Origin: Cryptomeria japonica
Lineage: Eukaryota > Streptophyta > Pinopsida > Cupressales > Cupressaceae
Length of the DNA: 64,000 bases
Assembly (NCBI RefSeq): GCF_030272615.1
Contig: NC_081408.1
Span: 306,184,450 to 306,248,449 of the forward strand
Direction of reading: 5' to 3'
How positions within the stretch are numbered: the first letter of the stretch is position 1; every line of letters starts with the position of its first letter. The position numbers were made by a program, and so were the translations under genes. The notes under the pieces are model-generated. The model had not been told where the DNA came from, did no database searches, and was given only the letters and a program-made list of their open reading frames with translations. Below are positions 47,412 to 60,978 of the stretch, piece by piece.

Positions 47412-48415
47412 ATGTCTACTAACTATTTCAAGAAGGACAGTCTTAAACTTGATGGAACCAACTATGGAATATGGAAGATCAGAATGGACACACATCTGAA
47501 TTGCACTGGAAAGGACATCTAGGATGTTACAAAGAATGGCTATAGAACTCCTACAACTAGTCAGCCTAATCCACCAAACTTGGCTAAAGATGAAGAAAAT
47601 GATTGCAAAGCAAGAGAAGCACTTTTGAGTGCATTACAAGATCAACAAATCATGGGATTATCAGATAGATCAACTGCTAAAGCTATTTGGGATCATTTGG
47701 AAACACTGAATGAGGGAGATTCCACAGTCAAAATTGTAAAACTTGAAAGCTTCGGGGTTAGGTATGAAAATCTGAAAAATGGAAGAAGATGACAGGATTT
47801 ATGCTTTATGGAAAGAGTTAATGAAATTGTTTTGGGTATTAAATGTTGTGGAGGAACCTTAAGTGAAGATGAAATTGTTTCAAAAGTTTTAAGAGGATTG
47901 CCACCGGCATATAAAATGAAGTTTACCGCTATAAATGAGTTAAGAACAATGCCTAATACATTAGTAACTAGGGATATATTGATTGGAAAACTTTCGGCCT
48001 TTGAAATTGAGGAATTTGGTCCCATTGCTACTATAAAGACAGATTTAGCTTTTAAGGCATCAACATCATCTGCACCATCATTTGACAAGTCTGATTGGAA
48101 AGCCTTTTATGCAAGCAAGAGAGAAAATGAAGAACTTGAAGTACTTGAAGCACTATTTGCAAGGAAAATGCCTAAAGGTTCAGTTGGAAGTAAGTATGAA
48201 GGTAAAGCAAATGCTTTAACTGTAATAATATTGGTCATATGGCTTCTAGATTCCCTGATAGACATGCTAGACTAAGAGAAGAAGCTAGGAGAACATACAA
48301 GCCTAACCCTGAATATCAGAGATATAGATTTAAGAAAAATAAAGATAAATCTTGTTATCTTGCTGACGAAGGAGTCGCCGATGATTTTGATGAAGATCTG
48401 ACATACAATGGATAA
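47412..48415 (+). pseudogene. copia B gag
   Basis: Begins MSTNYFKKDSLKLDGTNYG, the UBN2-type copia gag start, with a TAG at 47520-47522 where Trp is expected (DI*DV). 47580-47792 continues (SALQDQQIMGLSDRSTAKAI, WDHLETLNEGDSTVKIVKLE). 47808-48275 has MERVNEIVLGIKCCGG, EIVSKVLRGLPPAYKMKF. The zinc knuckle at 48208-48250 is in a shifted frame: KCFNCNNIGHMASRFP, its last Cys changed to Phe. Frame breaks lie near 47795 and 48200. Confidence 0.87.
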
Positions 48416-48475
48416 GTTTTTGTTGCTATAACAGAAGATCAATCGACACCTACTATTCAACTAGTAGGGTAGGCC

Positions 48476-48904
48476 TTGGCAGCTAAATTTGAAGTTAAGG
48501 ATGAATGGATCATTGATTTAGGATGCTCACATCATATGACTGGTGATAAAAACAAATTCTTGAACTTTCAGGAATATAATGGAGGCTTAGTGAGATTTGG
48601 AGATGATAAAGCTTGTTTGATAAAAGTTAAAGGTACAATATCTCTTGATGGTAAGCATAATACTGACAATGTTTACTATGTGGAATGTTTAAAGCATAAT
48701 CTTTTGAATTTTGGTCAATTAGTTGAGAAAGGATTTCAGTTACAATTCAAAAATGGAAATTGCAAAATCATGAATAGAACTGGTTTGGAAATTGCAACTA
48801 ATAATCAAACTAGAGGTAACATCTTTCATTTGAATAATAGTGAAAAGACATGCTTGATTATATTGATGAAAGTTGGCTATGACATAAGAGACTTTGTCAT
48901 GTAA
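48476..48904 (+). pseudogene. copia B protease and GAG-pre-integrase
   Basis: Reads EWIIDLGCSHHMTGDKNKF: catalytic DSG is DLG (48515-48523), so inactive. Then VRFGDDKACLIKVKGTISL, VYYVECLKHNLLNFGQL and GNIFHLNNSEKTCLI. Equivalent to copia A 17130-16700. Confidence 0.87.
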
Positions 48905-49720
48905 ATTTTGATTTCATGGTAAAAATCAGTACTACTAAGGCAGTTAGAGATTTACCTAAAATTGTCAAACCTCACAATACAGTATGTAACGAATGTCAAT
49001 TTGGAAAACAAGTTAGAGATACTTTTAAAAGTATTCCAGAAAAATCAAATAATTCTCTTGACTTAATTCATACTGATTTATGTGGTCTAGCTAGAACTAA
49101 AAGTTTGCAAGGTGATAGATATTTTATTCTAATCATTGATGACTATTCTAGAATGTGTTGGGTTACTTTTCTCAGAGAAAAATCAGAAGCACTTGGAAAG
49201 TTCAAACTGTTCAAAGCAATGGTAGAGAATGAAACTGGTAAGAAAATCAAATGTCTGAGATTAGATCAAGGAGGATAATTTACATTTAAGGAATTTCATG
49301 CATTCTGTAAAGTGAATGGAATCAAAAGACAGCTATCAGTACCTTAGACACCACAGCCGAATGGAGTTGTAGAGAGGAAAAATAGAATTATTTTGGATGT
49401 AGCTAGAAGTATGTTATCAGAAGAAAATCTACCACATGTGTATTGGAGAGAGGCAGTAAGCACAACGGTCTAGACATTCAACAAAGTTCACATCAAAGGA
49501 GAAACTGGTAAGACCCCTCATGAACTATGGTTTGGTATTACACCTACTCTTAAATATTTCAGAATATTTGGAAGCAAATGCTATATTAGAAGAGATGAGT
49601 ATATTGGAAAATTTGATCCTAGAAGTGATGAAGGAATATTTCTTGGTTATTCATCTAAGAGCAAGGCATATAGATGTTTTAACAAGAGATTTCAGAAAAT
49701 TGTTGAGAGTACAAATGTGA
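48905..49720 (+). pseudogene. copia B integrase
   Basis: CNECQFGKQVRDTFKS, LDLIHTDLCGLARTKSLQG with the first Asp, RYFILIIDDYSRMCWVTFL, then KCLRLDQGG followed by a stop (GG*FTF, normally GGEF). PQPNGVVERKNRI (catalytic Glu) is present. Further stops at 49345-49347 and 49471-49473. The C-terminus has HIKGETGKTPHELWF and IFLGYSSKSKAYRCF, partly in another frame. Confidence 0.87.
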
Positions 49721-50940
49721 AGATTGATGAACAATTCAGAAGAACTTCAAGGTATATAGACTCTGAACTGGCAACAAAGATTCTAACAAATGAACCTACA
49801 TTCAACCCACCAGTATAGAATGAAGATCCAGTTACACTGGTATCATCTAAAAATTCCACAGTAACTGAGGAACAACAACAAACGAAGACACCCCAGTATG
49901 TAAGACTGAATCACTTTGAAGATCAAATAATTGGGAACAAATATAGAGATATGACAAGAGGAATACTGGCAAATGAAGAGGTATGTCTTATTTCTCAAAT
50001 TGAACCATCATCAATTAATGAGGCATGTGAAGATAAACACTGGATTAAAGCTATGGAAGAGGAACTAGAACAAATTGAGAAAAACAACACATGGACATTA
50101 GTTCCCCGGCCTAAAGACAAAAATGTGATTGGAACAAAATAGGTATTTAGAAATAAACTTAATGAAGATGGTAAGGTAATCAAGAATAAAGAAAGACTAG
50201 TGTGTAAGGGATATTCTCAAAAAGTAGGAATTGATTATAATGAAACCTTTGCACTGGTAGCTAGAATTGAGGCAGTCAGATTATTCTTGGCTTTTGCAGC
50301 ACACAAGAACTACAAAGTATATCAAATGGATATTAAATATGCATTTCTGAATGGAGATCTTGAAAAAGAAGTTTACATTGAACAACCTGATGGATTTTCT
50401 TTGACAGATAACAAAGATATGGTTTGTAGGTTAAGGAAAGCTTTGTATGGGTTGAAACAAGCTCCAAGAGCTTGGTATGCAAGATTGGTTTTTCTAAAGG
50501 TAATGCTGACAACAATTTATATTACAAAGTGACTAATGATGACATCTAGGTTATAGAAGTTTTTGTTGATGATATAATCTTTGGAGGAGAAGATGGACTA
50601 TGTAAAGACTTTTCTATTGAAATGCAGCAAGAATTCAAAATGTCTATGATTGGAGAAATAATGTTCTTTTTAGGATTGCAGATTTCATAGACTGATAAAG
50701 GTATATTCTTGAGTCAATCCAAGTACTTGAAGGAGTTATTAAAGAAATTTGGGATGGAGAACTCTAAACCGGTAAGCACACCGATGACTACAAATGACAA
50801 ATTATCACTAAGCGATGAATCTATACTTGTTAATCTGACTAGGTACAAATCTATGATAGGAGGTTTACTGTATTTGACACAAGCAAGACCTGATATCATG
50901 AATGCAGTCGGTATTGTTTCAAGATTTTAGAGTAATCCTA
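49721..50940 (+). pseudogene. copia B reverse transcriptase
   Basis: 49951-50142 has HWIKAMEEELEQIEKNNTWT and VPRPKDKNVIGTK, then TAG where Trp is usual. 50200-50532 has [49 protein letters not shown] and [15 protein letters not shown]. After a frameshift, EVFVDDIIFGG (about 50557-50590) keeps the catalytic DD. Then MIGEIMFFLGLQIS, TAG at 50688-50690, and 50709-50930 (LKELLKKFGMENSKPVSTPM, GGLLYLTQARPDIMNAV), TAG at 50928-50930. Confidence 0.88.
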
Positions 50941-51512
50941 GAGAAAATCATGAATCGGTAGTAAAAAGGATTTTTCGGTACTTACAAGGCACTACAAATC
51001 TTGGACTATGGTATCCTAGAGATGAAAACTTTGAATTATATACATACATAGATGCAAATTGGGCAGGAGATGTGGATGATAGAAAAAGCACCACTGGAGA
51101 AGTATTTTTTCTTAGCAACAAATTAATTTCTTGGCTGAGTAAGAAACAAAGTTGTACATCTTTATCAACAATCGAGTCAGAATATGTTGCAGCAACAACT
51201 AACTGTACACAAGTACTATGGCTTAAACAAATGTTGAAGGATATAAAGGTAAAATGCAAGGAACCTATTACTATCTATTGTGATAACACTGCAGCAATTG
51301 ATATATCTAAGAGTCTAATATTACATTCTAAAACCAAACATGTTTCTATCAAACTGAGTTTTCTAACTGAAAATGTTGAAGCAAAGAAATTAAACTGGTT
51401 TATGTGAATACTAAAGAACAAATTATAGATATTTTCACAAAACCTCTTCCTAAGGAGACTTTTGAATATCTTAGAGAATAGCTTAGGGTCATACCCCCAT
51501 CGGTAGAGACTT
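50941..51512 (+). pseudogene. copia B RNase H and C-terminal tail
   Basis: Reads VVKRIFRYLQGTTNLGLWYP, DANWAGDVDDRKSTTGEVFF, SWLSKKQSCTSLSTIESEYV, TNCTQVLWLKQML, YCDNTAAIDISKSLILHSKT and KHVSIKLSFL. The tail VNTKEQIIDIFTKPLPKETF lies in a shifted frame, with TAG at 51479-51481. This is the complete copia RNase H, with the acidic residues of DADW/SxExE/YCDN present. Confidence 0.88.
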
Positions 51513-51675
51513 AGATAGTTGATGATAATCATCAACCGACAGAATTGACTGTGAAATCTTTTATTCCGGCTTTGATGAGAAAGCTACTTCTTAGGAGGAG
51601 TAGTTGGTATACTGAATTGGTTGGTATTTTGTATTTACATCTGGTTTTGTATTGACTTTGTCATTTGATGTCAAA

Positions 51676-51787
51676 GGGGGAGAGATTAGTATGGAAAAAC
51701 ACAAGAAAAACTCATGTCACTCCCAGGGGGAGAGATTGGTATGGAAAAACACAAGAAAAACTCATGTCACTCCCAGGGGGAGAGATT
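51676..51787 (+). repeat. triplicated PPT-like block, 50-bp period
   Basis: GGGGGAGAGATT occurs at 51676, 51726 and 51776. The 50-bp unit between them (tggaaaaacacaagaaaaac, then tcatgtcactccca) is repeated almost exactly. It lies about 110 bp upstream of the real PPT. Confidence 0.88.
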
Positions 51788-51885
51788 GTTACTTTGGGGA
51801 GATTGTGAGATTGTTGGTTTTTGGTATTTGGCATTTCTATTTTGGCACTTTGATGGTTTTTCCATCTTGTGTTGCCATCAATGCC

Positions 51886-51897
51886 AAAGGGGGAGAT
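51886..51897 (+). other. copia B polypurine tract
   Basis: AAAGGGGGAGAT directly before the 3' LTR TGTTGG. It lies between inverted-repeat arms 51871-51888 and 51917-51935. Confidence 0.88.
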
Positions 51898-52957
51898 TGT
51901 TGGTATTTTGGTATGGTTTTGTCATTGATGTCAACACCTACTAACACTTATCAACTCTGGCACTTTGGAGAATCAGCAACATTCACCGGCAAGTAAGTGA
52001 CTTATGCATAGTCACCGGTATATGGTACACCGGCAAGATATAATGTTCACTAACACTTGGAATGGCATGGAAAATACCTAGTTATGTCGAAGACACAGTT
52101 TGGACACTTTGTCTTGGAGATTTGTTCATTGGCATATTCATATTTGCATATTTGCTTTTACCGATAAATAGGTCTAGGTTATACACCGGCAGGTTTATCT
52201 TTTCCAGATGAGCACGACATGCTATGGAGATGTCTTATTATTATTGTAAATGCATCAAGCTAACATGTTGAATCGGTTATTGGATCGGACATTGTTTTAT
52301 TTGTAAATTGATTTTATTGTAATATCTTTTAGAGCCGACCTACTAAAATTGGTCTTAGGTTATGATATAAATGTAAGATCTTATTTGTAAGATCAGTGTG
52401 GAATGCGAAAGTGAAATTGTGTGAAGGTATATGCGAGAATAAGCAGAGCTATACACACAAACATCATTTCAAGGTTGAAGGAGGGTTTTTGTGAAGACAA
52501 TCAGAACTACACCAGTACTGAATCCAGCATAGAAAGATGCTAATTTGAGCAGTAAATTCTTATTGGATTTAACCATCCAATTGTAGTTAGTGTGACTCCT
52601 ATTTGTGCTTGAGCAGTGAGCTCTAGGCGCTTGGCCTTTCTGCATGTGCAAACCCCATTTGTATACACATACTATCTGCAGTAGTATCATCTGATTGTGG
52701 GTAAGGTTTCCCACCGTGGTTTTTCCCCTTACAGAGTTTCCATATACAAACTTTGGTGTTATGTGTTGTGGATGTTATTGTCTTTCTATTTTATGCATTA
52801 ATCTTTGTCGGTACTATAATTAATTGATAAAACTGTTTATCAGCATAAAACACTGGTTTACCGATATTAATCATTAAAGTTGGTTAAGTTATTTTTTGTT
52901 TGAATTCATTAGACAACTGATTCACCCCCCCCTCTCAGTTGTCTCTGGGACCTAACA
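51898..52957 (+). repeat. copia B 3' LTR
   Basis: Starts TGTTGGTATTTTGG, ends GACCTAACA, followed by TSD gagct. 1060 bp. Confidence 0.92.
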
Positions 52958-52991
52958 GAGCTTCGGCTCCAGGGCTCAAGGAAGGGGTTTC

Positions 52992-55756
<2,765 letters not shown>

Positions 55757-55795
55757 GATGCAAGATTATTGTGAACCGAGGATGCTCTTGCATCA
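55757..55795 (-). repeat. gypsy A 5' LTR, terminal 39 bp
   Basis: gatgcaagattattgtgaac and the following bases to GCATCA match 18122-18160 with a few mismatches. It is the end of gypsy A's LTR displaced 32 kb by gypsy B. TSD acttt follows. Confidence 0.9.
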
Positions 55796-55800
55796 ACTTT

Positions 55801-56615
55801 CCATCATACTTATCGATACCATTAGGAAATCTCTAGGAAATCAATGCTTTAAGCTCATCAAGTTCTCTTTCTTTCTCTGCTATCTCTCTTCTTTCTTTTT
55901 CATATCTTGATATCTTGCACTCATCAAGATCATATTTCTACTTACCGAATATAGATATCGATGCTTTGAATGTTGTCTTAGACTTGCCAAGTGATTCTCC
56001 AAATCCGCTCAGCTCAAATGCAACAAGTTTTCCAACCAACACATCTCTTGTTACTGTAGTTACACTTCAGATCTCATCAATAGTGGCAACCTTATGTTTA
56101 TAAGAAGGAGGCAAAGATCTTAGCACCTTAGCAACAATCTCATCTTCTTCAATTTTTCCACCAGTAGATCTGATACCAAGGACAAGCTCATTAACATTAT
56201 CCATGCATGAATGTATGTTCTCATCATCCCTCATCTTTAATGTCTCATACTTTCCTTTTAAACTCTACAACTTAGAAAATTTCACTTGACTATCACCTTC
56301 ATACAAGGTTTCAAGCTTCATCCAGATCTCATGTGTGGCCTAAAGTTCCATAACATTTGTCATTTCAGAATCAATCAAGGAACTGATCAATTCTTCCTTC
56401 ACTCTAATATTATATCAGGCTTCCTTAACCTCATCAGGAGTGGATGGTCCATTTTGAGGAACAACATAGGCATTCTTAGTAATCTTCCAATAATCTTCTT
56501 CAAGATATTTCAAATGCACCTCCATCCATCTCTTCCACAAAGTATAGTTGCTTCCATCAAACCTTAGACTATCCTTCTTGAAAAGAATACCTTGAGCTGC
56601 CATCCTAGATATCAA
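55801..56615 (-). pseudogene. copia A gag, N-terminal part
   Basis: The ATG near 56615 opens MISRMAAQGILFKKDSLRF, then DGSNYTLWKRWMEVHLKYLE (UBN2/DUF4219-type copia gag) to a stop at 56415. Beyond it, broken frames read ELISSLIDSEMTNVMEL, LETLYEGDSQVKFSKL, LKGKYETLKMRDDENIHS, VLRSLPPSYKHKVATIDEI and RFPNGIDKYDGK, where gypsy A interrupts. The protein continues at 17374 with the zinc knuckle. Confidence 0.86.
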
Positions 56616-56642
56616 GTGATTAAGATTCTACTAGAGGATCTA

Positions 56643-56654
56643 ACTCTGATACCA
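56643..56654 (-). other. copia A primer binding site
   Basis: Minus strand TGGTATCAGAGT, 11 of 12 bases of the initiator-Met PBS, two bases from the 5' LTR. Confidence 0.85.
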
Positions 56655-56656
56655 AT

Positions 56657-57930
56657 TGTTAGTAGCAATCAAGAAAGAATACTGAGAGTGGGGGATGAAT
56701 CAGTCTTCATTGGATCTCAACAAATTAAAATAAAAAACATAAACTGATAAACTACAACAATAACAAATTAACAAATTAACAACACAACACACAACACCAA
56801 GATTTTGACCTGGAAAACCTGGTTAAGGGAAAAACCATGGTGCGAACCTACCCATAGTAAGATAATACTCTGCAGTAGTATGTGAAAATATTATAATGGA
56901 GAGTGCACATGCATTCAAGCACACTGTCTAGGGCTCTTTTCTCAAAGATATTTGCCCGAAAGGATACAACTCTCAGGTAAGTCTCACTGACTTACAAAAT
57001 GATTCAGACTACAATACAGAAGGAATGAACTACAATAATACCATCTACAAATGCCTGATGATAGTTTTGGTTAAGCACAGTTGTCTTCCCTACAACACCA
57101 ATCTCACCACAACACTTCATTGAATGATATATACATGTTCGCACATTCATCTCTCTCTAATAATATAGACATAATACCGACACCTAAATTACATAAGCAT
57201 CTCACTTATATATACAGATCATAAACCTTGATAACAAGGTTGGCTAAACCCTCAACCCTCAACTCACAATTTCAAAAATTACATCACACGATACAAAGAT
57301 CGACCAGAAGACCAATATTATAATTTAAATTACATAGCATGGACCTAATTCAAATTCCCAAATGATTACATTCACCAAAAATCCCACCAAGATCAACCAC
57401 AACATGCTACACCACCAAAAATACTGCATAACACAAATATCATCACCAGTTTATAAAAATCACCAAAAACTCGCACAATGATCAATATGGATTGCCAAAA
57501 AAATAGGACATGATTAGGAAACACCATCAAGCACATTAGAATCATCTGTAACAGTTGCACCATTACTTCTTTTCAAATCTTCATTGATCAACGTCTCAAA
57601 GTTGAAGAACACAACCAACCAACAACTGTCACGAGGAAAGATAAATTCCGGAGCACCAAATCACAAACCATCTGAATTGAAGATACACAAGATCATGCCA
57701 AACAATAATCCAAAGTTTCAACACAAGATCTAATCACATTGGAATATACTGGAGGAAATACCAGATTTTGCAAAACAGTGATCAACAAAACCAGACTACA
57801 AAACTGGATCAATAACTTTTCCCAAACTCATCGGAATAACTCACAAGAATATGTTGACATCAATGACAAAAACATATCCTAGCAGCAACAATGAACAACC
57901 AAATCTAACAATCTCCCCAATAATCGAACA
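56657..57930 (-). repeat. copia A 5' LTR
   Basis: Plus-strand ends TGTTAGTAGC and AATCGAACA, 1274 bp. A minus-strand TATA candidate lies at 57204-57214. Same family as 60979-62135. Confidence 0.87.
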
Positions 57931-57997
57931 ATTGTGTAAAGAGAGTTTTTGTGTTTGTTATTGATGGATGTTGCCATCAATGACAAAGAGGGAGATT
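57931..57997 (+). mobile_element. copia E internal remnant with PPT
   Basis: 67 bp ending caatgacaaagagggagat before an LTR start; AAAGAGGGAGAT at 57986-57997 is the PPT. Everything upstream was lost or displaced by copia A. Confidence 0.65.
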
Positions 57998-58947
57998 GTT
58001 GTAAATGTGTTATTGATGATTATGATTGGTTGTCATTGATGTCAACATAATGGTTGTCATTAGCATCAACATGTGTTCTTGGTGATCTGGAAGATGTGTC
58101 CCTAAAATCTCTATTGTTCCAAAATATGTGTTTCAATATTAGTTGAGTTGATGGTGATTCAAATATTTTTAATTATCAAATATGGGGTTGATTGATTGTA
58201 TTCATGTATATCCTGATTCCATTCATATTTGTGTTATATTGGGAAATGGTTTTTGGGTCTAGATTAAGTCTTAAATTTGAGGATGTGTAGCATCTTTGGT
58301 ATAGAATGTGAGTCATGATTTGAATCTATAATTTGCAATGGTTGTAACATGTTGGTCTGACCATTGATGTGAATTATGGTATGGTCTACTTTTCATTCCT
58401 TCCCACCACTAGAATGTTTAGTGTTGACCTATTTTAGATCTCTATCTTGGCCAACCTCGAATATTATGTTTCCTCAAAGACAATATTTATATGAGGATGA
58501 TCTAATTGTGTTAGTATGAAAAGGCACAACATTGTTATTGAAGATATGTGTGATTGAGAAGAAAGGATCTGATTATTGATGTTGTACGAAGTGTGTTGGT
58601 GTTAAGGAACTGGATTTAGACTAGTTTTTACAATGTGTATTAAAGTGGTTGATTACCTTTCTTTCTTTCTTTGGGAGTGAGATATTTTATGGGTAGTGAG
58701 CCACAATTTGTAAAAATCACCTTAACCATTGTTTTATATTGAGAACTAACATTCTCTAGGGTTTTTTTCCTTCTTGGGTTTTTCACGTCATATCTAGTGC
58801 TCATTGTGTGATCTATTGTATGTCTATGTTTCATGCTATATCTGTCTTAATTAAGTTTATTGGTTATCATGGATGAGTGAAAGCATAGATGTAATTATTT
58901 GAGATAACAATTGATTCACCCCCTCTCAATTGCCTAGATATTCAACA
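57998..58947 (+). repeat. copia E LTR with PPT before and PBS remnant after
   Basis: Starts TGTTGTAAATG, ends CCTAGATATTCAACA, 950 bp. It is preceded by a PPT and followed by tcaaagTGGTA (58954-58958), the start of a PBS. The 3' part has the usual copia ending (ttcaccccctctcaattgcc). Confidence 0.68.
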
Positions 58948-58958
58948 TCAAAGTGGTA

Positions 58959-59893
58959 GTATGGATATGGGTTGCAGAGTAGTGATGTGTTTGTTTGAAG
59001 GTGTTGTAGAACAGTGGAAGATAGGTATGTATGTATGAAGATGAAGAACCTTGTTGATGGGTTGGGGTATGTGTAACAATTGATACTGGTGTGTTATAGT
59101 TGCTACAGATATGTTGCAGATGTATTTTTAAAAAGGGTGTTGCTTTGAAAATGTGTTGCCATTATGTGGATATGTTTTCATGTTGACCTAGTTTTGGATT
59201 CAGTCATGGCAATTGTTTTGGTGCTTTGGAAGTTATACTTCAAAAGTTTTTTTAGTGTTGATAGTGTTCGACAGTGTTTGCAGTGCTCCGCATTTTGGTT
59301 TTTGATGTTGATCTTTCAAAATATGTTGTTCATGACCTTAATTTCTTTATGTCAAGTTGGATTTTTTTTTTGCTTCAGAAGCGTGCTTGTGGAAGTTCAA
59401 GGATATGATCATTTTAGTTCTAGCCGACCATGAATATTTTTGTTCTTTTTTTGCTTTGGTGTTTGTAGCATGTGATTTGATCATTGGAATATTCTTGAAA
59501 TATAACATGTATAAGATCGATGAATAAGTAATCTTGGGGAAAGTGCTCTTAAGGTCAACTTGATGCATATACCCATAGTATATATATGTTATGATTTGAT
59601 TGATGTGATCTTGAAGAATGAGTGTGTGAGAGTGTTTGTATGTTCGTGTATTGAAGGAGAAAGGTAAAATTGGTGTGACAGTGATTAGAGTAGACAAATT
59701 GAGTTTGAGTTACAGTTATGTAGTTTTCTAAGTTCATTTTTATCTCTATTTCTTGGCAGTGAGCCTTCCCACAGTAAGCCATTGTATTTTGGGCAGTGAG
59801 CCCTCCTGTAGTGAGCCTTATAATATCATATAATTAGTTATATTATCTTGAGAGTTAACCCTCTCTATGGTTTTTCCCATTTGGGTTTTCTAT
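58959..59893 (+). repeat. copia F 5' LTR, truncated
   Basis: Matches 60145-60889 (shared: aggtatgtatgtatgaagat, tctttatgtcaag, gtgtgatcttgaagaatg-like block). Its first about 95 bp are missing at the junction with E. The end (ggtttttcccatttgggttt) resembles the LTR E end. Confidence 0.6.
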
Positions 59894-60049
59894 GTACCCT
59901 TTGTCCTTGACATCAAAGGAGAAGAAATATAGATATTTTCTAAGGGATAGGGAGAGATATTGAATAGATGTATAGATAAAGAAGAATATGTTTCTAAGGG
60001 GGAGAAAAGTGGTTATAAGTGTTTTTCCATGAATGACAAAGGGGGGAAT
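59894..60049 (+). mobile_element. copia F internal 3' remnant with PPT
   Basis: Non-coding sequence with purine-rich blocks ending caatgacaaagg-like sequence: AAAGGGGGGAAT at 60038-60049 precedes TGTTAGAAATATG. The coding region of F is gone. Confidence 0.6.
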
Positions 60050-60978
60050 TGTTAGAAATATGTGTTTGGTTGGCATTGATGTCAAATCCAGTGATTTGGA
60101 TTGGTATGGAAATAGTAAGTTAGTGTACAAAGTAAAGGTCTTATAGAGTAGTAGTATGTGTAAGGGTTATAGATAAGTGACATGTTTGTATGAAGGTGTT
60201 GTAGAATGGCAAAAGAAAGGTATGTATGTATGAAGATGAAGAACTTTGTTGATATGTCGAGTTGTAGATGTGTTACAATAGATGCAGGTATGTTACAATT
60301 ATTGTAGATATGTTGCAAATGTTGTAGATGTGTTTATTAGAAGGGTGTTCCTTCATAAATTTTTGTTACCGATGTGTGGATATGTTTTCATGTTTACTTA
60401 GTTTTTGATTCAATTGTGGCAATTTATTTGGTGCTTCATAACTGTTTTTATTTTTGACGGTGTTTGATAATGTTTGCAGTGCTCCGCATTCCTCCACATT
60501 TTGGTTTCTAATGTTGATTTTTTGGAAATGTGTTGTTCATGACCTTAATGTCTTTATGTCAAGCTGGATTGTGTTTTTGTGCTTTGGAAGTGTGCTTGCA
60601 GAATTTTGATGATATGAGAATGTTTTTGTTCTTGTTTTGCTTTGGTGTTTGTACCATTTGATCTAACTGTTGGAATATTCTTAAAACATAACATGTAGAA
60701 GATTGATGAAGCAGTATTCTTAGGGAAAGTGTTCTTAAGGTAGACTTGATGCATATACTGGTAGTATATATATGCTATTATTTGATCAGTAGGATGTTGA
60801 AGAATGAATGTGTGATAGTGTTTGTTTGTTCATCTATTGAAGGAGAGAGGTAGTATTGGTGCAACAATGATTAGAGTAGGCATACTGAACTTCTGAAAAT
60901 TAGCTTAGCTTATACATACTACTGCTTTGCAACACCTTTAATCTATTTCTAAGTATGTATACTTCTAAAAATGAAATT
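60050..60978 (+). repeat. copia F 3' LTR, truncated
   Basis: Starts TGTTAGAAATATGTG after the PPT. It follows F 5' LTR to about 60889, then about 90 bp of unrelated sequence up to copia C. Confidence 0.6.

Larger units (their letters stand above)
46310..52957 (+). mobile_element. Ty1/copia retrotransposon B, complete structure
   Basis: LTRs 46310-47354 and 51898-52957, PBS 47357-47368, PPT 51886-51897, TSD gagct at 46305-46309 and 52958-52962. The polyprotein runs gag-PR-IN-RT-RNase H on the plus strand from ATG 47412. It is structurally complete but the reading frame has roughly a dozen stops and frameshifts. The two LTRs look very similar by eye, suggesting that it is among the youngest insertions here. 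Confidence 0.92.

Noticed and set aside
58959-60889. Tandem gene duplication (two similar blocks of about 740-930 bp)
   Set aside because: The blocks are the two LTRs of a collapsed copia element, with a PPT before the second.
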